From: Doryteuthis pealeii
Lineage: Eukaryota > Mollusca > Cephalopoda > Myopsida > Loliginidae
Direction: 5' to 3'
DNA: 64,000 nucleotides
Assembly (NCBI GenBank): GCA_023376005.1
Contig: CM042160.1
Span: 85,881,920-85,945,919, forward strand
In this document: positions 31,847 through 42,124 of the stretch, in pieces
Layout of the letters: each line of letters begins with the position of its first letter
Numbering within the stretch: position 1 is the first letter of the stretch
Translations under genes and position numbers: made by a program
The notes under the pieces: generated by a model
Told to the model about the DNA's origin: nothing
Seen by the model: the letters and a program-made list of their open reading frames with translations, nothing else
Database searches by the model: none

Positions 31847-32505
31847 AGGGTCAGTCAAAATGATCTGACACATTTGTAGGTTTAATAAAATGCAAATGAA
31901 ATAAAGAAACAATGATCTCACACATTTGTAGGTTAAATAAAAGGCAAATAAAGTAAAGAAACAAAAAAGTGTTTTTATTTTCGAAAAGTACATATAATGC
32001 CATTTTCTTTTCATGTAATGCCATTTTGTTTTGTTTCTTTATAATGCCATTGTTTTTTGTTTCTTTTTCAGTTGCTGCCATGAATTGGACTGGTGAGCAT
32101 CGCGCTTTCATTGTGGAAACGTTTATCAAAACAAACGAATCTGCAACTGCAACACAAAGAGCGTTCCGTTTGCACTTCAATCTTGGTAGACATGATTCCG
32201 TACCAGCTCGAAACACGATCTTGTTATGGGTTACCAACTTCAGAGCTACTGGATCTGCATTGAAACAAAAACCAACCGGCCGACCTCGCACCGCCAGAAT
32301 TCCAGAAAATGTGGCAGCGGTAAGAGCTTCAGTTCAACAGTCTCCACTCCGTTCCACATTTAAACGCGTCCAGGCTCTTAGACTTTCCGAAAGAAGTTTG
32401 CGAAGAATTCTTCACAATGATCTTCAAATGCATCCATACAAAATGATGTTGATAAACATGTGTGGTGAGCTAGGAGTTAACACTTTGAAAGCAGAAATAA
32501 AATGA
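31847..32505 (+). mobile_element. Tc1/mariner-like transposon, truncated
   Basis: It begins TACAGGGTCAGTCAAAATG, a terminal-repeat-like start; an internal TCACACATTTGTAGGTT repeat follows (31869 and 31919), then the transposase N-terminus. No right terminal repeat was found. Confidence 0.65.
32080..32505 (+). pseudogene. Transposase N-terminus (helix-turn-helix, DUF4817-like), DDE domain missing
   Basis: From the ATG at 32080 the protein begins MNWTGEHRAFIVETFIKTNE and contains QRAFRLHF, a VPARNTI-like segment, GRPRTARIPENVAAVR and RRILHNDLQMHPYKM. These are the marks of the DNA-binding helix-turn-helix domain of one group of Tc1/mariner-like transposases (DUF4817). After HPYKM the sequence departs from the family and stops 19 codons later, so the catalytic DDE/D half is absent. 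Confidence 0.8.
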
Positions 32506-32639
32506 CAAAAATAAGAAGTCTGCACATAGGATCAGCGCAAGTAGAAAGAAAAAATAGAAATATTAAAAATGATAATTTTCAACCAATATGAAAATTGATC
32601 TTGTGTCATATCCTGCTCGTACAGAAGGGTTGGTAAATA

Positions 32640-32923
32640 TCATCATCATCATCATCATCATGTTGCGCTAACAGCATCGATATCCATGACAATCTCTCGC
32701 CAACTATCCCTATCATACATTCGCCCCGGGAGGTCCTTTACACAGCATGCAGTATCTGCACAGAGCTGGTCTGTGTAGGTCTTTGCTGGATGACCCACAC
32801 TAGCATGTCCATGTGTTGGTTCCCATAGAAGGACATCACTTATGAGTTCATCCTTACTTCTCCAGCAGTGTCCGTCATGTATTGTCCATCTTACTCGGAT
32901 GGTTTGTGTGATCATGGGGCAGG

Positions 32924-32925
<2 letters not shown>
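32640..32925 (-). pseudogene. Non-LTR retrotransposon 3' end with (ATG)n tail
   Basis: The minus strand reads RVRWTIHDGHCWRSKDELIS, DVLLWEPTHGHASVGHPAK and DLPGRMYDRDSWR, the conserved C-terminal region of LINE reverse transcriptase proteins. It ends GCGCAACATG followed by (ATG)n at 32641, the likely 3' tail. 5'-truncated at about 32925. Confidence 0.85.
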
Positions 32926-32966
<41 letters not shown>

Positions 32967-33239
32967 ATAATCATCTGCAAATATCTATTATTATACTAAA
33001 GCTGAGTTAATCAACATTTGCTTCTTAAAGGCTTTTTTACTGTTTATAAACTAAACAGCAAAATCATACTAAATTATTCCTTACTTTTAGGATTGAATTA
33101 TGTTTGAAAAAAATCTGTTTTAATTGGTTCTAATTAGTTGTAAATTGCAATTAAGTCAAAAACCGACCAATCTCTTACTTTAATCTCTGTCTATCACTTT
33201 CTTCCCCTCTATGTATCTCTTGACTACCTCCTCATTATA

Positions 33240-33254
33240 TAATGTTAGTTTCTC

Positions 33255-33293
<39 letters not shown>

Positions 33294-33498
33294 TGAAATG
33301 TATTTCTATGTTAAATTTCACAACCAGTAACCCGTAGCTTAATGGAGGTCAAAAGCTTACAAAATGATTTTAAGGTTTTGTCTGTCCGGCCGTATTTATT
33401 TAAAAGAATTTTTTATTCGCTTTGCTAACTCCCTTTTCCCTAATCTGAATTATCTACCCAGTGCTCAATGGGGGACCCAACGGATCACGTTTTGTCTA

Positions 33499-33541
<43 letters not shown>
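33240..33541. repeat. (GA)n and (TA)n microsatellites with unclassified sequence between
   Basis: (GA)n lies at 33256-33290 and (TA)n at 33500-33541. Between them is single-copy-like text without a recognisable gene. Confidence 0.8.
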
Positions 33542-33547
<6 letters not shown>

Positions 33548-33870
33548 TTTATATTTTTGCTTGAAGGCAATTACAATGTGCATATCGCATAAAATTCGAT
33601 AATTATAGAAGATAATAATGACAAGTGAATTTCGCAAAGAATTACTCGGTGTGTAGAATATCGTACAGACTGTTTCAACTTTATTAAGTCTCATCAGCGA
33701 TGTATATTAACGATTTCCCTCTGACAGAAATCGAAACCGGGACTTCAGCAGGATAGTCAGAAACTAACCTGTGAAATTAACCTGTCAATGATACTGAGAC
33801 GTCTCTACCATATGAGGCAAGGGGGCGCTGAGTGAACAATAACAAACCTGGGCTTTAAGCTCTTTCGGCA
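33540..33870 (-). mobile_element. SINE-like unit with hammerhead (type 1), copy A, tRNA head decayed
   Basis: The minus strand keeps a B-box-like CCCGGTTTCGATTTCTGTC, then the hammerhead, then the conserved 3' part (CGAGTAATTC, ATAATTATCGAATTTTATGC and TTGTAATTGCC). The A-box region has lost about 20 bp relative to copy C. Confidence 0.7.
33660..33701 (-). ncRNA. Hammerhead ribozyme, type 1 SINE copy A
   Basis: Minus strand: helix I AUCG, CUGAUGA, helix II GACUU/AAGUU (loop AAUA, with the terminal G-U), GAAA, C/G helix III with loop AGUCU, GUA site, CGAU. The helix I sequence differs from copy D (ACUG/CAGU) but still pairs. Confidence 0.82.
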
Positions 33871-33924
33871 AAGGAAATAAGATTTTTGGATGTTTGTTTA
33901 TTTTAGAAGCATTGTTGAATAAAG

Positions 33925-34150
33925 TATATATTAATATTTATATTTTTGCTTGAAGGCAATTACAATGCACATATCGCATAAAATTCGATAATTATAGAAG
34001 TTAATAATGACAAGTGAATTTCGCAAAGAATTACTCGGTGTGTAGAATATCGTACAGACTGTTTCAACTTTATTAAGTCTCATCAGCGATATATACTAAC
34101 GATTTCCCTCCGACAGAAATCGAAACCAGGACTTATTTGATAATTATCTG
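33925..34150 (-). mobile_element. SINE-like unit with hammerhead (type 1), copy B, no tRNA head
   Basis: Nearly identical to copy A from the hammerhead to the 3' end and repeated 385 bp away in direct orientation. The head stops just beyond GTTTCGATTTCTGTC. Confidence 0.7.
34047..34092 (-). ncRNA. Hammerhead ribozyme, type 1 SINE copy B, 6-bp helix I
   Basis: Same core as copy A. Helix I extends to 6 bp, AUAUCG against CGAUAU. All invariant residues are present. Confidence 0.85.
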
Positions 34151-34839
34151 CAAACAATTAGAACTTCCAGTAACTATTCTCAATCCAAATAAATTTCATA
34201 GAGTTGTGGTTTTGAGTATTTGATACTAATTATATAAAAGCACTTATATGGTTGGTTGGTTTCATGGCATGTTAAACCTTGTTGGATTGTTTTTATGCTG
34301 AAGTCAGTTTAACAATTATCACGTCCAATTATGTACAATACTAACATGTATCTTCAGTTGTGATGAGGAATCAGATGTGTTGGGCGGGTCATTTTGTTTG
34401 GCTTGATGACTCTAGACTACCAAAACAACTGTTTTATGGGGAGCTTCTTTGGTAATCTTAAACTTTAAGTGACTTAACTTAAAAGTCTTAAAAGTACTTA
34501 ACTTGCAAAGCAATGAGAGTTAAGTCCCTTTGTTCTTTTTCTGAGAAGACGCTTGTAAACAATGGCAACCATCTTTGATTCAATGTAATTTTCACAGAGA
34601 AAACACAACGCTATTCAAATCCATTTTAGTACATGTTTTTAACTCCAAAATATCATAAAAAGTATTTTGAATAACAATTAAGTTCATTTCAAATAATGCG
34701 CAAGTACAATTTTATGGTAGGAATTTAGTTACTTAAAGTTTAAGATTATCTCTTCTTTTTGGCAAAAGATCCGAATGAGCCAAAAAAAATGGTTTTGAGA
34801 TAGTGGTAAGGAGAGTCTGACATATTTTGGTATTTCCGT
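34150..34839. other. Unclassified repeat-derived sequence
   Basis: A single hairpin-tail motif with GGTTGGTTT lies near 34250. Text at 34590-34735 resembles the centre of the foldback at 43851-44676 (ATTAAGTTCATTTCAAATAA). No gene was seen. Confidence 0.5.
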
Positions 34840-35110
34840 TGATAATTGGAAGTCCCTGACATCTGATCGTGGACAATGGAGGGCTGCAATATACAGGGGT
34901 GCTGAACTTTTTGAAACAACCAGGGTGGACTGGGCAAAACTCAAGGAGCATGCAGAAAATATGAAACTCTGCTGGCCAATTTTGAAGATGTGTGGATCTG
35001 TAAGGAGTGTGACCGGGTCCTGTTGTCAAAAAGGCAGGCCTGGTTAATCAAATGAAATCACATGAGAGTAATCTGACTGCAATTGTTGACTCTCTCATGC
35101 TACACTCTGA
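34840..35110 (+). pseudogene. Non-LTR RT C-terminal remnant
   Basis: The plus strand reads WRAAIYRGAELFETTRVDWA followed, after frameshifts, by WICKECDRVLLSK and KAGLVNQMKSHES. This matches the pattern of the LINE C-terminal W-R motif plus zinc finger, with at least one stop and one frameshift. Confidence 0.5.
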
Positions 35111-35599
35111 TTCTCCACATGAAAACTTTTCATGCTCCTGCTGCACGAACGAATGAAATCAGAAATTCAGAATCACAAGTCCAACTTCAAGAGACCAAAG
35201 TCAAATGAATAAAGGAATTATTGTGTTGTCTTCCCTTAGCCTGGAAGAGTTATCTTCCCTCTGGGTCCACTTTTATGACCACCAGGGGTTTTTGGTATTT
35301 AAGCGCCTGTTTTGAACTCTCGTCTTCTTCTTCTTCTACAGCACCTCACGCACATGGGTTAGACTTTTATGTCTACACCCTTCTCAGGTGGGGGCTTCTG
35401 CCCCCAAAGCAACGCTTGTAAGTTTTCTTGAAATTATGGACTCTCCAGTCCTATATCTCTATTTTGTATGTTCTTGTAGTGAACTAATGTATACGTTTTT
35501 TTATTGTTTATCATTCCTCTCCTTGTATGTGTATTTCATGTCTTAAATGTTCTCCATGTGCTTATATACAGAGTAAAAAAAGAAAATGATTTTCTAATC
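35111..35599. other. No gene recognised
   Basis: Moderate-GC text with a CTTCTTCTTCTTCTAC run and CAGGTGGGGGCTTCTGCCCC, a short hairpin. It may be an LTR or UTR remnant, but nothing supports a firm call. Confidence 0.4.
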
Positions 35600-35785
35600 C
35601 ACACAGCATGGCATCTAGTATCTTCACCAAGTTGATTTATGTGGGTTTTTGCTGGTTGACCTACACTGGTGTGTCTAGATGCAGGTGTCCACAAGAAAAC
35701 ATCACTTATGAGTTCATCATTGCTTCTTCACCAGTGTCCAGCGTATCTTGTTCATCTTACTTGGATAGCTTGTGTTATAGAAGGC
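35600..35785 (-). pseudogene. LINE 3' end fragment, decayed
   Basis: The minus strand resembles 32640-32925 and 36985-37425 (the region around ACTCATAAGTGATGTTTTCT), with many differences. Confidence 0.55.
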
Positions 35786-35816
35786 TAGTAGCTGTAACGC
35801 TGCTTTTGTTACATAA

Positions 35817-36330
35817 TTATTAGATACCTAATATTTATGTACAGTAGTGTAGAAACCAAAATGGCTGTTATAAGTTCAGCCGGCGGCCTTGAAAGTATTG
35901 AATGACAAGGCTTGACCTCATCCTGATCCTTCCAGTGGATACCGTGAGAATCGGTGGAGAAGACCCTCTTCTGGTTTAGATTAGAAAGAAATTTTAGTCA
36001 GATCAGCCAAAGACCACGACGGTAGTAAATCGTGTTATGCACGGTGCCGACTCAATCTGTGCAGGTAGTCTGGTGGGGATTTCAGAATAAAATATGATCT
36101 AAGTTAAATCGAAGTCTTGTGTTATTATCTAAAAACTACCAATGACACAGGGCTTCTGATAAAAAGAAATCCCCAAATTGAAGACCAGATACGAAGTCCC
36201 CAAGACGAAGTCCAGACGCTAGAAGAGACGTTAGAAGAGACGCTGGAAAAAGAATAATAGAAGTAAGAAAGTAAGGAAAGAGAGTATACAACTTTTTTTT
36301 TTTTTTGTGAGGCGCTGCTTCCAATATTTG
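35817..36330 (+). mobile_element. LTR-like element end plus 5' internal region
   Basis: LTR-like 35817-36141 starts TGTTACATAATTATTAG, carries AATAAA and ends AAAAACTACCA. ATGACACAGGGCTTCTGATA follows, shared with the copy at 59650-60034. The following text resembles the coding start of a gag-like region (compare 44064-44288). The element breaks in poly-T at about 36300. Confidence 0.6.
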
Positions 36331-36439
36331 CTTAAGACAGCATACAGCATCTTTGTATAGTTCCCATCTAACGAAATAATAATTATGTCATTATATAGAT
36401 ATCATAAAAATAATACAAATACATTATTGCATACTGAAT

Positions 36440-37875
36440 CTATTAATAATAGAGATTTGGTCTCTATTTGTAACTGAAACTATGTCACTGCTTACATCAC
36501 ATTACCCAAAATCGTTATAACATAGAATAAACACACTCAAAGTTTGAGCATGCAACCCTAGATGGTCCTCATTGCTTTTTAAAACAAGTTTTAATAAATA
36601 TATTTTGATATATATATAGTTTGTTTTATTTTAATATATATTTAAAGTTATCAGAACTAAGTTTCCATTTCAAATTGTTTTATTTTTTTCACTCTTTTAA
36701 TAAATTTAATGATTTTACTTACTTATGATACAAACTCTCTGGCATTGAATTTTTAACCCCCACCCCTTCAGGCAATATCTTTCAAAAATTAATTTTTACA
36801 CTGTCTGGAGGTTATTTTTTTTTGCTAGTACTTATAATGGATATTATTACAAAATAGTACAATCAAGTAAAGTTTGTTATAAATATTCATTATTAAATTA
36901 TATATTATTATATTATTTGATTATATTTCAAGAATAATACAATTATCAAATATCAATATAATTATATAAATGATATAATCATCATCATCATCATCATCAT
37001 GTTGTGCTGGCAGCACGGATATCCATGACAATCTCTCACCAACCTTCCCTATCATTCATTGCTCCTGGGAGGTCCTTTGCGCGGCATCCAGTATCCAATC
37101 AATGTATGTCTTTGCTGGTCAGTCCACACTGGCTTCCACAGAAGAACATCACTTATGAGTTCGTCCTTGCTTCTCCAGCAGTGTCCGGTGTGTCTTGTTC
37201 ACCTTACATGGATGGTTTGTGTGATATGGGGCAGGTGGCCATACAGCTTTTTTCTCATGGGATGTTGTTTCCATGTCTTGTTTAAGACTGCATGCAGCAT
37301 TCGTATGCAGCTACCATCTAGTTTATTCTCCAGTCTCTTCGTTAGGGTCCAGGTGGTGCAGCCATACAGTAGCACTGATACAACAACAGCTTGGAAGAAT
37401 TGTCCTTTAACTTGTCAGTGAAATCAGATTTCCATATGACAGACAATCTGTTTATAACAGACCATGCCTTTCCTTTATGTGAACATAATTATATCATTAT
37501 AGAAACTAGCAAAATAAAAAGACACCCTTTTTTGAAAGATATTGCCTGAGGGGATGGGAGCTGAAAATTCAATGTCATAGAGTGTGTACCATAAGTATGT
37601 AAAATCGTCAAATTTATTAAAGGATTAAAAGAAAGAAAGACAATTTGAAATGGAAACAGTTCCGATAACTTTAAATATTATATTAGAATATATATATATA
37701 TAAATATATAACGCCGGGCATCTATTTATTGAAACAATGAGGATTGTCTAACGTTGCATGCTTAAATTTTGAATATATTTATTCTATGTTATGATGTTGG
37801 GTAATGTGACATAAGCAGTGACGCAGTTTTTGTTACAAGCCAAAAAACGGAAGCGAATCTCCATTATTAATAGAA
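36440..37875. mobile_element. Long inverted repeat, about 350-bp arms, around a LINE tail
   Basis: 36440-36795 and 37525-37875 are inverse copies (ends AATAATAGAGATTTGG and CGAATCTCCATTATTAATAG; inner edge CAGGCAATATCTTTCAAAAA and its complement). The 730-bp interior is mostly a minus-strand LINE 3' end. A related unpaired copy is at 58438-59000. Confidence 0.8.
36985..37425 (-). pseudogene. Non-LTR retrotransposon 3' end with (ATG)n tail
   Basis: The minus strand reads VSVLLYGCTTWTLTKRLENK, LDGSCIRMLHAVLNKTWKQH, KKLYGHLPHITQTIHVR, a stop, then TRHTGHCWRSKDELISDVLL. This is the post-polymerase region of a LINE RT. It is followed by (ATG)n at 36980-37000. One stop and a frameshift mark it as dead. 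Confidence 0.85.
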
Positions 37876-37954
37876 ATATAGAAATAATTACAAATCGTCA
37901 AGTGAATGCTTTTAGGAATACAGTATATCTATAATGAATGAAGTAAGTAAAGTC

Positions 37955-38120
37955 AGCAGTGTGACCTACTGTCGCTATTAGCCATACAGCAAGGAGTCTA
38001 TCCCCTTTGCAATAACAGATCCAAGCTGCGTTACTTATGTACTGAGTTGGTGAGGGTCAGTATTGAACCTGGAATCTTGTGATTCCTAACTGGATGCTCT
38101 TCTGACTGAGCTACACCCCT
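37955..38120 (-). mobile_element. tRNA-derived SINE, family A
   Basis: Minus-strand copy with GTAGCTCAGTCAGAAGAGCA head text, CACAAGATTCCAGG and a body ending in the GGGGATAGACTCC motif. Confidence 0.75.
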
Positions 38121-38199
38121 TTCCCCTACCTCCCAAAAAAAACAAATCGCAAAGAAAAAAAAAAAAAATTGGACACATGGCCTAGTGGATAAGGTAGTT

Positions 38200-38600
38200 A
38201 GTTAAACAGTTCTAAGTGACAGTTATCTCTGGATTCCGTGTTCAATCTTGAGTAGAGGCAGTAACATAGAAAAATAATTAACACAACTCCTACCCCAGCT
38301 ATGGTTAGTGGAATGAGAACAGGATACCCCCGTGGACTGAATAAAGGGTTAGGTTCAAAATTCCATGATGGCTCCCGATTACGACAAGAAAGTTTCCGAG
38401 TTCGAAAAGAAGGTTCCCGAGTCCGAGAAGGTTCCCGAATCCGACAAGAAATACCTGAAGAAGGCCAGAGGGCATATCGGCCAAAACGTTGTACAAATAA
38501 CAATGAAGATGGGGACAATAGTCTGAATAACGCAGATAATACTAATCATCAAGCCTCATCTCAAACATTCAGAGAAAAAAAAAAGAAACCTTCTTAATCA
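38200..38600 (+). mobile_element. PLE-type end, single copy, with degenerate ribozyme
   Basis: It matches both arms of the inverted pair at 63603-64000 (TACCTGAAGAAGGCC, then ACGTTGTACAAATAACAATG and AAGATGGGGACAATAGTC). The hammerhead-like core at 38453 has CUGAAGA and GGCC/GGCC, but GAAA is AAAA. Repeated GGTTCCCGA-type units precede it. Confidence 0.55.
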
Positions 38601-39119
38601 TTCAAATAGTTGTTTTTTACGTCCATGTCTTCAATTGGATGCATATATTCTGTGAAGTCAACAGTCACCACCAAATGAATAACCCCATAGAAGAGTATCT
38701 GTTCATGCATATGCAGTAAGGTCCCCTCTTATTGGTTACCAAGTTGCATCAAGGCTGTGTAACCAGTTCTTAAGATATTCAAAACAGCTAAATACATTTA
38801 AGATGGGCCACATAACTGGCTCAGCTCCAGGGCAAGCTGAATACCGGTTTTACAAGCTATAGATAGCTATCTTGATCCTAATCAGGTGTTCAGTTAATGT
38901 GGTACTGTAACAAGAGTAATGTGATTGATTTTAATGACATCTCAACTCGTTTAAGGTTATTTATGCTCACACATTTATTGTACAAGGAAAGTCTAGTCAC
39001 CCCCCTACATATTTTTTTAGAGGTAAAATAATTATATGATAAAACTCGAAATTCTAGAAAATAATTTTTTAGAGGTAAAATAATTACATCTATCTATTTA
39101 TCTATCTATACATACATAC
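38601..39119. other. Unclassified sequence with MITE fragment
   Basis: 38980-39090 holds GGAAAGTCTAGTCACCCCC and two TTTTTTAGAGGTAAAATAAT repeats, matching the inside of the Tc1-type MITE at 51034. No gene was seen. Confidence 0.5.
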
Positions 39120-39834
39120 ATCTATACATATATAAAGGGCAGTTGTGTGAATCTGTATGTCCGGAGGAAACTTCGAAAATAAAACAATTAACGACAAAGT
39201 AAATATATACACACATTAAATATCACCAGGGCTTGGTTTTTGAGCAAAAATAATGAAGATTCAATTTATATTCATGAAGATAATTAAAAAATAAAATTTA
39301 AATTATAGCAGCATGGATTTTTTAAATCTAATATTTTAGAGAGTAGACATTAACATTTCTTTTCAGAGGAGCTGGATCAATGCAAGGTCTATTTACATTT
39401 TAATGGGGCCTCCTGCGAGGATCTAACCTGTGATTAAACAATAACGGATCTACGAGACTACCTTTTTTACCACCTCCTCTACCTAGGCGACGCCGGGTAG
39501 CTACTTCTCGTACATATATAAAGGGCAGTTGTGTGTATGTATGTATGTATGTATGTATGTCTGAAGGAAACTACGAAAAATAAAACAATTAACGACAAAG
39601 TAAATATATATACACATTCACTATCACAAGGGCTTGGTTTTTGTGCAAAAATAATGAAGATTTTATTTATATTAATGAAGATCTTTAAAAATTAGAATTT
39701 GAATCGTAAAAGAAGGGAAAGTCATTGTGGCGTTCATGATTAAAACATGAACAAATCATTATGGAAGACCAAAATAATCAATGGATCCACGAGACTAACT
39801 CTCCCCTCCTCTACTCAAGCAATGCTGGGTAGCC
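39120..39834 (+). repeat. Direct duplication, about 395-bp spacing
   Basis: TATATAAAGGGCAGTTGTGT and ACAATTAACGACAAAGTAAA, with GGGCTTGGTTTTTG, occur at 39130-39330 and 39515-39710. Both copies end near a GGGTAGC(T/C)(A/G)CTTCT motif. The second has (GTAT)n. Probably two copies of an unnamed short transposon. Confidence 0.65.
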
Positions 39835-40215
39835 GCTTCTAGTGACTTATATATTGTACTATAAAAACAAAAAATAATGAAAGTTAAAACAATATGTAGG
39901 GGTGACAAGACTTTCGGACAATTCTGTATTTATAGATTTATATCTATAAATTTTTTGTAGTTGTTTTTTTTTTTGTGCACAAGGTTCGATCTAATCGACC
40001 CATAGATAGGACCCTAACAGGTACTACCGCTTCTAGTGACTTGTATATTGTACTATAAAAACAAAAAATAATGAAAGTTAAAACAATATGTAGGGGTGAC
40101 AAGACTTTCGGACCACTCTGTATTTATATATTTATATCTATAAATTTTTTGTAGTTATTTTTTTTTGTGTGTGCACAAGGTCCTATTAAATACAATTAAT
40201 TTTTAAACGGATCTA
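39835..40215 (+). repeat. Tandem duplication, about 190-bp unit, spanning a MITE end
   Basis: CGCTTCTAGTGACTT through ACCCTAACAGGTACTAC is repeated back to back (second unit from 40027). Each contains GGGGTGACAAGACTTTCGG, the terminal repeat of the Tc1-type MITE. Confidence 0.8.
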
Positions 40216-40600
40216 TTTGACCCTTAGATAGGACCCTAACAGGTACTACCAATCCAGGTCAGAGTGGACCTGGGAGTAATGGCAATGAAGGGATGACTCA
40301 ACACTCCCCAGATCTCCAGAAGTAGAGCCTCACTATCAGATCCAGTGTAGTGCCATACCCAGGAAATCACTTTTGGTGTGGTGGTGGTGGTAGAGTCTTA
40401 CTCCCATGCATCAAGGCTGTACAACCAGTTCTTAAGATATTCAATAAAGCTGAATACATTTAAGATGAAGTAGATAACTGGCTCAGCTCCAGGCTGAATA
40501 CCAGTCTTACAAACTACTGGTAGTTATCTTGATCCTAACCAGGTGATCAGTTAAAATGGTATGATACTAGACTGATAAATACTTTTAGAAAACTAGCAGA
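40216..40600 (-). mobile_element. Family C fragment and flanking repeat
   Basis: CCCTTAGATAGGACCCTAAC and CCAGGTCAGAGTGGACCTGG are the family C signature on the minus strand. The piece at 40405-40560 (AGCTCCAGGCTGAATACC) repeats text at 38750-38890. Confidence 0.55.
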
Positions 40601-40935
40601 GCAACCCAGCATTGCCTAGGATTTAAAAAGTTGAAAATAAATCTCTTATCTATATTTATATATAGATTAATTCAACTATAATCGCCCATCAACAAACAAT
40701 AACAAAAACCTTTTTTCTACACATTTTCCAACTTCAACGCATACAAAACATCCATCATCTTTTATCCAAATAAATCATTGTTTCTTCTTAAATAATTTCA
40801 CAGTCCTGAAGAAGGTTTCCATTGTAAACCGAAATGTTTGAACATAGACTATAAATTTCCATTCATCATAACATCCCGTGTTTGTTTCTAAATTTTCTCA
40901 CATATTGTCGGATTAATTTCCTCATCTTACTTACA
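40600..40935 (+). mobile_element. PLE-type 3' end with hammerhead
   Basis: The hammerhead (40802-40850) is followed by ATAACATCCCGTGTTTG and CACATATTGTCGGATTAA, which recur in the palindrome at 48045-48365. Upstream CCCAGCATTGCC marks another element's edge. Confidence 0.6.
40802..40850 (+). ncRNA. Hammerhead ribozyme motif in PLE-type end
   Basis: Helix I arm AGUC, CUGAAGA, one extra A, helix II GGUUU/AAACC, GAAA, helix III UGU/ACA (AUGU..ACAU with loop UUGA), AUA cleavage triplet, GACU. All four helix I pairs form. The extra A before helix II is a departure from consensus. Confidence 0.7.
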
Positions 40936-41744
40936 TAAAGATTAATAAAAATTATTTTACTATATATTTGTTTATTATCTTATATTCTTTCTATATTCTT
41001 GTTTTTAAATTGTTTATTTTTATTATTATTATTATTATTTGTATTTTTTTTGCTTTTTATTATCTTTCATCCTTTATCAATTTGTTTTATTTTTTAATCA
41101 TTTTTGATTTATACCCTTATTATATTTTTATTTAGCTTTCCTTATAAAAATATTATAGAAGGAAAAAAAATAGAGGGGGGGGAATAAATATTTATTTGTT
41201 CTACTTATGATCAGTCTTTTGATCTCCAGTCTGTTTAAGATTGGTTTGGTTTCTTTGCACAATTATGGGGTTTCAAGTAAATGTTCTTTGTTGAGGGGGG
41301 GAGGGGAAAAAAGAAGCGAGTCAAACGCCTTATTCACAGGCTACAACACTGTTGTCATCTACCAGCAGCTGAAGTCGCAATACCCTTACTGCCGTCACCC
41401 CACTTCTACTTATACTGCCGTTTCCCCTTATCATCCAGGCACATTAGTCAAACCTCACACCCATGCACAATTCTCGTGCATTCGGATAGACGCGTGTAGA
41501 CCCCAACATCCGGGCACCTGAATTGCACCTCGCATCCATCCAGTGCCTAAATCTCATTTCTTTGCATTCCGGGGGGTGCGGGTTCGACTCCGGCAGGCAA
41601 GACACTCTCACTCTTTTTTCAAATGAGTACGGTGGTACTCATTCTCCACCACAAAAAGGAAGAGTAAAATGTTTTTGAACTTTGGTTTTGCTATATATAT
41701 ATATATATATATATATTAGTATTTGATCATTTGCTTTTGAAACA
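40936..41744. other. AT-rich sequence, no gene recognised
   Basis: It contains (TTA)n at 41020, poly-G tracts near 41174 and 41296, and a lone B-box-like GGTTCGACTCC near 41581 with poly-T after it. The latter could be a tRNA-derived fragment. (TA)n lies at 41692-41715. Confidence 0.45.
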
Positions 41745-42030
41745 TTGTTAAGTAAAGTATATTATCATTTATATTTTTTTGAGGCAATTACAATGCATAT
41801 ATCGTATAAAATTCGATAATTATTGAAAATCATCATGACATTCAAACTCGGCGAATAACGAGTGCGACATGTGGAACACCGTACAGCTGTTTCAACCTTA
41901 TTAGGTCTCATCAGCAGTGTATACCTACGATCTCCCTCCGACAGAGATCGAACCGGACAACCCAGCATGCAAAGTCAGAGACTCTACCCCTGGGCCACCG
42001 GCACGTCACACACAAAATATGCCAAATTAA
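41745..42030 (-). mobile_element. tRNA-headed SINE with hammerhead (type 1), copy C, most complete
   Basis: The minus strand starts with an A-box-like GTGGCCCAGGGGTAGAG, has B-box-like TCCGGTTCGATCTCTGTC about 35 bp later, then the hammerhead (41876-41920), CGCACTCGTTATTCGCCGAG and a 3' part ending TTGTAATTGCC. This order (pol III promoter, ribozyme, conserved tail) defines the family. Confidence 0.78.
41876..41920 (-). ncRNA. Hammerhead ribozyme, type 1 SINE copy C
   Basis: Minus strand: ACACUG, CUGAUGA, helix II GACCU/AGGUU with loop AAUA, GAAA, C/G helix III with loop AGCU, GUA, CGGUGU. Helix I has six pairs, one of them U-G. Confidence 0.85.
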
Positions 42031-42124
42031 CCTGTCAATGATAAAGATGCCACTACTATACAGAACTTAGCACAGTGAGCGTTGAGAGAATCACAAATTA
42101 GGCCTTGCTCAGGCGAAGGATAAT

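Noticed and set aside
32080..32505. Intact active transposase
   Set aside because: Only the DNA-binding half is present and the frame ends soon after; there is no catalytic DDE region and no right terminal repeat.
38198..38597. Protein with repeated RVREGSR-type motifs
   Set aside because: The motifs come from repeated GGTTCCCGA units in a PLE-type end; the same DNA is palindromic at 63603-64000 and does not keep a frame.
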